Source: Trichomonas vaginalis G3 (lineage: Eukaryota; Parabasalia; Trichomonadida; Trichomonadidae). Taken from it: a DNA stretch of 64,000 bases. A model generated the notes under the pieces. It ran no database searches and was not told the DNA's origin. It saw only the letters and a program-made list of their open reading frames with translations. The stretch's first letter is position 1. Each line of letters opens with the position of its first letter. The stretch covers positions 16,532,165 to 16,596,164 of the forward strand of contig NC_067204.1 of assembly GCF_026262505.1 (NCBI RefSeq), read 5' to 3'. A program made the translations under genes and the position numbers. This document shows positions 19,352 to 28,430 of the stretch, one piece after another.

Positions 19352-22300
19352 TTATATATCATATAGAACCCACTCTACCAAGCTTTACTTTCTTCCTGAC
19401 TGAGTTTTTAACTCTTCTTTTTCCTTCATTGCCACTACTTTCACTAGATGAAGTAACTTCTTCACTACTTTCACTTTGTTCTACTCTTCTTCTTTGGTGT
19501 CGCTTTTGGTAACTTGCCCTCTGCTTCAAGTTGTTGCATCTTTGCCTCATGTTCACCTAGTATGTTGTAAATTTCCCATGTCCTTTTTTGCCTTTGGGCT
19601 CTGGTCGCCCAACTCAGGTAACCTATATCTAGAAAGATTTTGTCATAGTTTGTATTTGAGTCTTCGCGTATTGTTTGCATGACTCTTTCCTGAGTTTCCG
19701 GTTCAAGCTCTTCAAACAGAGCTTGTCCATATGGAATAAGCTCGTTTCCAAATATATGTTTTTGTAGCCATTCTGGTTTTCTTTCCATGTTACCAATAAT
19801 ATCTTTTGTGAATGGAAAGCTTTTACCCATGTTTCAGTCTTGCGTCATTTATTTCTGTAGTTGGTTTTATTTTGTCAAGGAACATGTTTTTCAATACTAA
19901 CATTTCATTTGGTACTGTCCATTTGAGTTTTCTTAAATATTCATCCCTTCTCGGTTCATTGTCTGCAAAGTAAGTTTTTATGACATTTTGTAAACTTTCG
20001 TTTGCAAGGTCATGTACAATAGGTTCTCTTCCTTCTCTCTCCCTAACTTTCTTTCTAAACTCTTCACCAAATATACCATCTTTATGGTTCTGTGTAGTTC
20101 TTTGAGATAAATGTTCTAGAACGTCAGGTGTTATATTTCCATCAGCCATGTTCATTTCATACTGTTCAAAATATCTGCATCTTTCATATCTTTCAATGGC
20201 ATTAAAGCCGCGCTGAAAATACCAGCTACATCTTGTTCACCATTCACTTCCATTGCGTCTACAACTTCTTGGAATTGTGGTTGTAAGTTTATGAACACCT
20301 ATCCGGATTAGCTTTATGACCCCATCTCATTGTAGTTCCATCGTCTGCAGAAACAAAAGTAGGTTTGTTTCCATATTGGCTAGGTTCTGAATGAACTTTA
20401 AACAATGTTTATTTCTATATGTTTTGGTGAAATTTAACCTTTTATTTTCACCGAGTTCAGCCAAAGATTGAACGTTATATGCTCGTAAGTAAAAAGGATT
20501 GTTGTATTTGTGTTACATTATCTTTCAGTACTTCCATTCTATGCTGGATATTTTCATCTGATGTTGGAGTCTTTTGTATGTCGGCGAACATTTTTCGATA
20601 TTCTTCTACTATGTCAGCTGAATTTTTCTTAGACTCTTGGAAAGATTCCATATTCTCCGCATACACTTGTTGAGGGTCAAGATTTTTCGGCTGTTCCTAA
20701 TCTTCATCTAGTTCTGTGAAGTTAGTTTCCAAAGGAGGGACTTGTTCGTTTCCTTCAGGCTCTTCTAGCTGTTGTTGCTGAACTATTTCTTCCATGTCTG
20801 GTTGTATCTGAACTTCTTCCTGTTGAGTTTCTTGTACCTCATCTGCTGGCATTTCATATATTCCGAGCGGTTTTTAAAAAGTTCCCTATCTAAGTCATCC
20901 GGACTCATAAACCTTTCTTCTTTCGTTCCGTCTCTATTTTTTACGCGTTTCATGAAGAGAGTTGAATTATCGTTTAGCTCTGACACCAAATATCTTGGAG
21001 TAAATTCAGTCATGTCATTTGGATGATATGCTATTAAATCATATTCCTTAGCGAGCTTGTATTTTCCAGGTTTGAAATTATATCCCATTTGGTGCTGAAC
21101 CATAAAGCTAAATAGGTTCGGGTCAGTATTTCCTTCCTTGAACTTTCTAATAGCTTCTTTATATCTGTCACTAAAGTCAAGAGTATCTGGGTAACCATAA
21201 TTTTCCTTAAGCATTTTTAAGAATTCTTGGTTTCCTTGTTCTCTACTTCTTTTATGTCTTGCTCTGTTTGTGGTTGTTGTGGTGCAGTGTTTTGAACTGT
21301 TGGTTGTTGTGCTGGATTTTGAACTGTTGGTTGTGGTGCAGTGTTTTGAACTGTTGGTGTGGGCAGTGTTTTGAAACTGTTGGTTGTTGTGTTTGGTTGT
21401 GGTGCTGGTTTTGGTGCATGCTGTGTCTGTGTCCATGTGACGATGTAATGTTTTAGGTAGTCCTGGTGCAGGTGCTTCTCTTGGAGGGTTTGGTGGTATA
21501 TAAGTTCCACCAGCTGGCACATATGTTCCATCTGCAGCATAATGTCCTACCTGACTTTTCGTTCTTAAGAAAGCATTTACTAGGTCTGTTTTGGTCTGTT
21601 GTAACTCTTTTTCTTGACTTTCCACAACAGTTGCTCTAACGGCGTCATAGGCACTTTGAACTGCCTGTCTCGTTGCTGCATCTGTTATTTTCGTCATATT
21701 TTGTGCTACTTCTCTTAACTCTTTGTCGAAACCTTCAGACTTCAGTTTCTTTCCAGATGAGAAGTCGTTCACTAGTTTCACCTTACTATAAGAGCTTCGA
21801 AGGCGTTCTTAAAGTCAGCATTCATTAAAGCTTCATTTGAACTGTCTTCATTCGCTTGTATTTTTGTCCTTATTGACCCTATAAGTTGGGCTGCTTTGGC
21901 GTTGGCTTGGGCATCTAACCAGTCATTATTAGCTTTTATTATTTCTGCGCTTTTCATTGCCTTTTGCATGGCTGCGTCGTTATTTTTACTTTCTTGTGCT
22001 AAGTTTTCATACTGTACGGTTTGGTTTTGCAACTGTAAAAGTTTTTCTGCCTTTACATTTGCTTCAACTTCTTTTTTTATACTCATCGCTATCCATATAT
22101 GTCTTCAGGGCTTTTTGTTTTATTTCTTCATCTTTCAGTACTTTATATTGAGTAGTATGGTTTTTTCAAATTTATAACATCTTGTCCATTTTTGCTACTT
22201 CTGCTGCTTTTTCTGACACTTTTTTCGCATATTCCTCTGTACTTAGTTCTTTCAGTTGTTTCTTTCTTCTTTTTCTCTACGTTTAACTCATTGAGTTTCT

Positions 22301-22670
22301 TTTGTGTTCTGTCATATTCTAGTTTCTTTTCGTTTTCACTTATTTGTTTCTGTATGTCTATGTTTGACTTTTTGACATCTGTTATTTGATTTTTGAGTGA
22401 ACTCAAATTCATTTGACTTTGAGGGTTATAAGCTGTTCCGTCTGCAGCTCCACCATAGCCTGCCATTTTCGCTAAAAGTGCCGCTCTTAAACTCCACTCT
22501 GTGCACCAATAACTCGGTTTAAAAGCATAGGGTTGCTTGACATTTGTTGCAACATAGTGGGGTCATCATCATTTGTTGTTGCAACTGTTGTTGTTGGTGT
22601 CAGTTTTTACTATTGGATGTTTCAATGCTTTCTTCCTCTTACGTATATTCTTACGTAGCTTACGTGGCAT
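19352..22670 (-). pseudogene. Large coiled-coil/proline-rich element protein (copy C, frameshifted)
   Basis: This is the inverted counterpart of the 6,390 gene, and its longest continuous piece (20,783-21,781, 332 residues) covers the end of the coiled coil, the PTVQNTAPQ-type repeats and the globular LKENYGYPDTLDF part. It starts MPRKLRK at 22,670. Breaks occur near 22,570, 22,260, 22,150, 21,785, 20,690, 20,160, 19,830 and 19,500. Just upstream of its start, homology to copy A ends at about 22,719, where array units begin. Confidence 0.6.
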
Positions 22671-22719
22671 TTTAAGTGAAGTTAAAAAGCGGTTTTTGAC
22701 AGATGTTTATATGACACTT

Positions 22720-23110
22720 GACAAAACATTTACGAAGAAGTCTTGACAAATTCAAGAGGGTAGAATGAGGTTAGAAAACAGGTTAGATCTAACCTTCTAC
22801 CCTAAATTATATTTTTGGGTCCTTTACACTCATTACGAAGAAGTCTTGACAAAACATTTACGAAGAAGTCTTGAAAATTCAAGAGGTGAGAAAAGAGGTG
22901 AGAAAACAGGTGAGATCTCACCTCTTCACCTAAACTTTATTTTTGGGTCATTTACACTCATTACGAAGAAAGTCTTGACAAAACATGTACGAAGAAGTCT
23001 TGAAATTCAAGAGGGTAGAAAAGAGGTTAGAAAAGAGGTTAGATCTAACCTTCTACCCTAAACATTATTTTTGGGTCATTTACACTCATTACGAAGAAGT
23101 CTTGACAAAC
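22720..23110. repeat. Tandem repeat array 4 (three ~130-bp units)
   Basis: Three units each carry GAGGTNAGAAAA direct repeats and then a perfect palindrome: GGTTAGATCTAACC at ~22,783, GGTGAGATCTCACC at ~22,910 and GGTTAGATCTAACC at ~23,036. Downstream each has a matching TTCTACCCTAAA or CTTCACCTAAAC. The arms change together between units and stay complementary. The array borders the end of the element region. Confidence 0.85.
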
Positions 23111-23161
23111 CATGAAAACATATATAATTTGTGAAAAGCTCCTGGAAGACCCGTATATAAG

Positions 23162-23225
23162 AACTTCATTTATACTAAACATCTTCAGGGCTAGAAGGCA
23201 CGAAGTGCCTGGAAGCCCCACTACC
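23162..23225 (-). repeat. Inverted copy of the GC-rich block at 5,986-6,049
   Basis: 64 bases match 5,986-6,049 in reverse complement with about one difference. A run of about 20 T follows (from ~23,226). This suggests that copy C once had the same upstream block as copies A and B, with the part between it and the coiled-coil gene replaced by array units. Confidence 0.85.
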
Positions 23226-23242
23226 TTTTTTTTTTTTTTTTT

Positions 23243-24674
23243 TTTATTGTGGTCGCGATTTTTCAAAAAAATCGCGATTTTTATGGAAAATTTTTTTTGA
23301 AAAATATACTTTTAGAAAAAGAAATAGTGATTGAATAGCTGCCCATGCTGTAAAAGGGTTATTTTTACAAGTAAAAAAATTGTTATTTTTCGAGCAAGTC
23401 GAGGCTTTTTTACCATCTTATTTTTGAAATTTACGAAAAATTATATCTGAAAAAACGCTTCATTTTGATATCTTACAATGATAAAATACCAATGTTGCTG
23501 GGATATAATAGCTACACCTGGACATCTACTACATTAATGCGTATGACAGGTAAAGTTGATTTCAAAAGTATAGCCTGGAAAGATTACAATAAATCAACGA
23601 TAATTCAAAAAAATTTCTTATAAGTTAACATAATAAAAATTTAATTTTTATATTGCTTGTATTATACTTAAGTATATAATATATTTAAATCTTAGAATGA
23701 AAATTCGGGACGCCCTAGCTATTCAATTTTCCCTTAGGACGCCCATAAACCTCTCAAAAATGTGATGTAAATATCACAATTTTGAGAAATTTACACTAGG
23801 ACGCCTTAGGACGCCAACCCCCTTTTTTACCGTAATGTTTATTATTATCTAACAACTTATCTTATTTTCGCACATATAATATTAGTAGATTAGTGCAAAT
23901 AGTATTTGATGGATACTAGTTGAAAATACCATTTAAAAAAAAAAATACTCATTCCTAAAATTATTTTTTATTACTAGGATATCATACAGTGTTTCATTAT
24001 TTATAATCAAATTAAGTAAATTTGCAACTGACTTTTTAGTGTATTTTTTTTGAATGCTTTCAGAATTATATTTGCTACTAAACAGAATTGTTGTTAACTT
24101 TATTATACGATTTTAAAGTTTTAATGATATACTTTTCTGATAATTACAAAACGATATGAACTTTTTCTGATAATACGATTAATTTTTTTAAAAAATAGTT
24201 TTGGGATTCGGTTGTATTACTTCTCAATAACAAAGCAATTCACAAAGATTTTTTGAATCTAGAATGGCTGTTTATCCATTTTAGACTGCTCACAATATAG
24301 TTTTTCTGCATACTTGCCGAAATCAGAGATCTAAAATCAAACAATCTCGATAACAAATACCTCAATCCCACTTTACTGGTCAAAATTCTTGAAGTCTTAC
24401 TTTACTGCACTAATTAATCATAATTTACCTTTAACTAAAAAAAAATATTACATAAATCTAACAAAAAAACCTTTAGCAATAAAAATACATTTGCTCAAGC
24501 CTATCGGCAACTCAAATCTAAAAAACTTTTTCTAACATTCTTATTACAATTTTTATTTTATTTTTATATTTATATTTTTTAGTTCACTTTTTAAATAATG
24601 ATCTTTAGATTGAACCAATAACGCGATTTTCCATATAAATCGCGATTTTTTTGAAAAATCGCGACCACAATAAA
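23243..24674. mobile_element. 1.43-kb element with 44-bp terminal inverted repeats
   Basis: The ends 23,243-23,286 and 24,631-24,674 are reverse complements with one mismatch in 44 bases. Reading inward, each end begins TTTATTGTGGTCGCGATTTT and carries the palindromic motif AAATCGCGATTT. If the termini are taken as TTGTGGTCGCG, both are flanked by TA, the target of mariner-type elements, but TA is too short to prove a target duplication. The interior is AT-rich with no frame of useful length, so it would be non-autonomous. Inside, GGACGCC motifs repeat near 23,709-23,815 around a hairpin (TGTGATGTAAATATCACA). Confidence 0.6.
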
Positions 24675-24679
24675 ATCGC

Positions 24680-24770
24680 AATTCATTAAAAAACGCGATT
24701 TTAAAAAAGTCGCGATTTTTCTAAAAAATCGCGATTTATATATTTAAATCGTGATTAAAAAAGTGGTTGC
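24680..24770. repeat. Cluster of CGCGATT palindromes beside the TIR element
   Basis: Four further copies of (A)CGCGATTTT or TCGCGATTTTT, some paired as hairpins, continue past the right end of the element. They are the same motif as in the terminal repeats and may be debris of related insertions. Confidence 0.6.
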
Positions 24771-24787
24771 GGTTTTCCCTATTTTTA

Positions 24788-24985
24788 TGACTGAGAGTGT
24801 GAATGTAACGAAAATGTTGATAAAAATGATATCAATGTTGCTGAAACCAGATTTCTCTTCAATCGAAATAGAAAAAGGAGAAAAGTCTCCTTATTGATCA
24901 AGTGGCATTTGAAGTTACGAATATGGATCTTTATTGTAATTATTATTTGTTTTTAAATTCTGAAAACATATTTTATTGTTTTCTT
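24788..24985 (+). pseudogene. Inverted decayed copy of the 3' end of the Rictor-like gene
   Basis: The plus strand matches the sense strand of the end of the gene at 25,185-28,070. It reads MLIKMISMLLKPDFSSIEI-like sequence in shifted frames, then SYEYGSLL and TAA at 24,937-24,939, exactly the C-terminus of the intact gene. Homology continues about 45 bases into the 3' flank (GAAAACATATTTTATTG against AAAACATATTTTCTTG). A deletion of about 33 bases and in-frame stops show decay. With the gene end it forms a large imperfect inverted repeat with a spacer of about 150 bases. Confidence 0.75.
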
Positions 24986-25184
24986 TCAAGCTCAAAAAAC
25001 GATTTTGTCATTTTATTTTGCCAAGATAAGGTTTGAGTTGTTCTGTATGATTTCAATTCAGTTTCCATGAGATTTATCTACTTTGATTTTGATAGAATGA
25101 TCTAATTGATTAACAAAAATTAGAGTTGAAAGTTTTAAACAAACAAGAAAATATGTTTTTATGATTAAAAAAACAAAATATAAA

Positions 25185-28070
25185 TTACAATAAAGATCCA
25201 TATTCGTAACTTGCGAAGCTACTTGATCCATAAGCAGACATTTCTTCTTCTGTTATTTCGATTGATGAGAAATCTGGTTTCTGCATCACTGAAGCTTTTT
25301 CAACCAAAATATTAGCAACTTTGATATCATTTTTATCAACATTTTCATTACTAACTCTCATCAAAGGTGTTGAATCAAGAATTTGGTAGATATTTGATCT
25401 GATGTCTGCAGCGAAAGTTGCCTGAGAAAGTGCTTTATTCAAGATAAAAGCGAATCCAGGATCCAAGAAAGGCGAATTTCCTGATTTAATCATTGTATTC
25501 AAAGCAGATCTTGCTTCTTTCGTTAATAATTGATTTGGCAACTGCATAACTAAGTTATAAGTTTCTTTAAAAGGTTCAGGAACATCAATATTTGGATAAA
25601 AAGTATCTCTTTGCACTTCAATGTCATCAATCATTTCAAGGATATTCGTTGGAAGAGTTGCACTTCTATCTCCAGATCTAACAAGTTTAAATCCGTATTT
25701 AGTAATCGTATCCATAAAATAAGAGGTAACATAAAACATTGACAAACAACTGATTATTGTTCCAAGCAAATTATATGATTTTCTGTTTGAAGCGTTGATT
25801 ACATGTTCAACAATTTTCATTTCATCACTAATATGTGATGTTTCTTTTACACTTGCGAATTGACTCAATGCAATTACAGCTCCTCTTCTTTCTTTTATTG
25901 AATCATCTTTTGTTTTCTCGATGACTTTTTGGAGCTTAGAAATCAATAAATCTCTTGCTTTCGCGTTCTTACTGAGCTCAGAGAATAAATGGCAAGGAAT
26001 TCTTGCGTGTTTATTCGATGCTCTTCTTATTTCAGGATATTTAGAAATGCTTTCATCAACGGTATCATTAAAAGAACAACTGATTGCTTCATCGTAAATT
26101 TCAACGTATTCTTTGTTTCCTTTTTCAATCCACCAATCTATTTCTTCTTCCAAATTCACGAAAGACAAAGAATCTTTTTGACTGAGTAACATTGAATATA
26201 TTCTTCTATTTGCCTTCTTCAAAACTTGATGCATTTGTTGGTCAACACTTGCAGCCTTTAAACAATCTTCTTGGCTCTCAATGACTTCGCAAAACAAAGC
26301 AAGACATCTGTTGAGTTTCAATGAACATGGATTTGCTGCAAAAGCTTCTTTACAATGCGGCATGATTATACCATTAAAAACATTTTGACAAAAGTTTCCT
26401 GGAGAGTTTTGTTTCGCTCTTAATTCATCTAGAGCTGCTTTATGCATTTTGTCATCTTTTGTCAAACTCAAAAACTTCGCAAACACAGCAACACTCAATT
26501 CAGGATCAGGATACAAAGAGATATGACATAAAATAGTCTCAGCATTCGAAATATTTCGACATGTTGAGCCGAGTTTTTGCAAAAGTGGCAAAATTCCCCA
26601 TTTTGATAAAACTGCAACTCCTCCAATGTGACACATCAAAGCGGCAATTGCTTTGAAGACAATCCACATCGGACTGGAAGGATCTATTGGTGTTTCTCCG
26701 CAGATCTCGTCAATCACTGTGGAAACGGCTTTCTTGAATGACGTGTTTTGTTCGATGATTTGGTATCCCCATTGCCACATCATCAAAAGTTGAATAAGAC
26801 ACAAAAGTGACTGGCTGAGTGGTCCGTTCTTTGTTGTTGAAACAGTCAAGAAAGGACCGGAAAAGAAATCGAACAACTTGGAATAGAAGTTCCTGGCGGG
26901 TGCACTGTTGGCGTCGATTTCACTATGAGGCAAAACAATGGTCAGAATAAGTTGGATGCTTGGCCAGTCCCATAAACTCGGTTCTTGGGTCAGTTGGAGC
27001 TCAGAAACATTCATTATTGGATGCTGCGGAGGTTGTGAAGACACATAAGCGGGCGGTGGCTTCAATCTTTGGTGTAGTTTCTGAACTGTGAAATTATCTT
27101 CGAGATGTACACCGATCATAGGGACTAAATCAGTGAGAAGCTTCTCAGCAGAGACATTCTGGGATTTTACGCGGTCTAATAGCTTTACAATGTTGAGAGG
27201 AATTAATCTTTCTAATATGAACAGACAAAATGGGATAATTACGCTATCTTTTGGTGCAGATAGGCATAATAAGTTCTTGAGGATCTCTACAACTGTCTCT
27301 GTTTGGTTGGAAAGGCACATTAAGATGGAGGATAATCCTTCTCTTTGTAATCCGAGGAAAATAATGCCTGGCCATGTCCTGAGTAATGAGATTAGGCCTG
27401 ATGGAGATTGAACAACTGAGTTTCCTGCAATGCTTGAGAATAAACTGTATAATAAACTTGGATCTGAAATTAATCTTTGTCTCTTTTCAATTGCGTGTGC
27501 AATTAATAGCGCAACTTGTAATTTTCCTGATTCTAAAAGATAATCAAATACTATTTGGCAAACTTCTGGAATCCTTGCGATATCTGGAACATATGATAAA
27601 ATATTACATAGTAAAAATGCAGAATATTCATGATATCTGTTTCTATTTAATTGAAATGTTGCAACGAGAGCCCTAACTATTGAATCCGGACATATATATC
27701 TATATTGAAAAAGTAATTGTGTATAGGATATAGCTATTATTTTTTCTTTATCAACATTGTTAGATGATTCTTGTACTGGTTTACTTAGTAAATTTGCTAT
27801 TAAATAATCGAAATGGTATTTTTCGGTGATTGATTCTGGAGCAAGTTGCTCAAAAGTCATACAAAGTGTTAAGGTAACACATTTAATCGATGTTGAGTTT
27901 ATTGTGAATAGTTGATGGATCTGCATTGCTACAAAATCCATCGGAATATTTTCAAATTCTTCATTTAAGAAGAGTTTTTCAATTGCCATGATTAGATTAA
28001 CTGTTGTTATATCATCATAATCAGAATCAACAACACTTTTAAGTAAAAGTGCTGGTTGACAGCTGATCAT
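25185..28070 (-). CDS. Rictor/Pianissimo-like TORC2 subunit
   Basis: 961 residues of helical HEAT/ARM-like sequence. Near residues 225-290, RTWPGIIFLG...GLSSILMCLS followed by a ...VVEILKNLLCL helix matches the Rictor N-terminal domain pattern (SWTGL...GLQSL...VLDLL). Further on are DWPSIQLIL (middle domain), KERRGAVIALSQFAS and a GTIISCLSMFYVTSYFMDTI segment, equivalent to the GTCFYVLGLIS region of Rictor domain V. Rictor is the defining scaffold subunit of TOR complex 2, which controls AGC kinases and actin. It is shorter than animal Rictor (~1,700) because the long C-terminal extension is missing. The start ATG (28,070) is the first in frame. It is divergent from the LRR gene. Assignment is by recalled family patterns. 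Confidence 0.7.
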   Translation of the reverse strand: MISCQPALLLKSVVDSDYDDITTVNLIMAIEKLFLNEEFENIPMDFVAMQIHQLFTINSTSIKCVTLTLCMTFEQLAPESITEKYHFDYLIANLLSKPVQESSNNVDKEKIIAISYTQLLFQYRYICPDSIVRALVATFQLNRNRYHEYSAFLLCNILSYVPDIARIPEVCQIVFDYLLESGKLQVALLIAHAIEKRQRLISDPSLLYSLFSSIAGNSVVQSPSGLISLLRTWPGIIFLGLQREGLSSILMCLSNQTETVVEILKNLLCLSAPKDSVIIPFCLFILERLIPLNIVKLLDRVKSQNVSAEKLLTDLVPMIGVHLEDNFTVQKLHQRLKPPPAYVSSQPPQHPIMNVSELQLTQEPSLWDWPSIQLILTIVLPHSEIDANSAPARNFYSKLFDFFSGPFLTVSTTKNGPLSQSLLCLIQLLMMWQWGYQIIEQNTSFKKAVSTVIDEICGETPIDPSSPMWIVFKAIAALMCHIGGVAVLSKWGILPLLQKLGSTCRNISNAETILCHISLYPDPELSVAVFAKFLSLTKDDKMHKAALDELRAKQNSPGNFCQNVFNGIIMPHCKEAFAANPCSLKLNRCLALFCEVIESQEDCLKAASVDQQMHQVLKKANRRIYSMLLSQKDSLSFVNLEEEIDWWIEKGNKEYVEIYDEAISCSFNDTVDESISKYPEIRRASNKHARIPCHLFSELSKNAKARDLLISKLQKVIEKTKDDSIKERRGAVIALSQFASVKETSHISDEMKIVEHVINASNRKSYNLLGTIISCLSMFYVTSYFMDTITKYGFKLVRSGDRSATLPTNILEMIDDIEVQRDTFYPNIDVPEPFKETYNLVMQLPNQLLTKEARSALNTMIKSGNSPFLDPGFAFILNKALSQATFAADIRSNIYQILDSTPLMRVSNENVDKNDIKVANILVEKASVMQKPDFSSIEITEEEMSAYGSSSFASYEYGSLL

Positions 28071-28430
28071 TTGAAAGAAATTTTAAAAATGAATATGCAT
28101 TTCTACTCAAAAGCAACAATATAGGCTTTGCTGTTACAATTTATGAATGTTTTATTATGATCTATTGAGAATACTAACATAATTTTGTGCAAATATGATT
28201 CTATAACCAATAATTTGAAATATTTAAAGCTTAAGTTCAAATAATCAACTTTCACATGGTAAAAACGGAAATAATGATATAATATTTGATCAAGAAAAAA
28301 AATCATTGGATAAAGGTACTAACATATTATTCCTATATCAAGTTTAGATATGTTATTTTGTTTCTCACTTTAAAATGCTCAAATTAGCACTCGCTTTTCC
28401 CAAAAAAGGCGTTACTTCGATACAATTGAT
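28071..28430. other. Divergent promoter region between Rictor-like and LRR genes
   Basis: 360 AT-rich bases separate the two starts. TCACTT at 28,365-28,370 fits the Inr pattern but would give a 60-base leader with an upstream out-of-frame ATG at 28,375. No other element is recognised. Confidence 0.4.

Noticed and set aside
21259..21456. Plus-strand cysteine/tryptophan-rich frame
   Set aside because: Antisense of the PTVQNTAPQ repeat.
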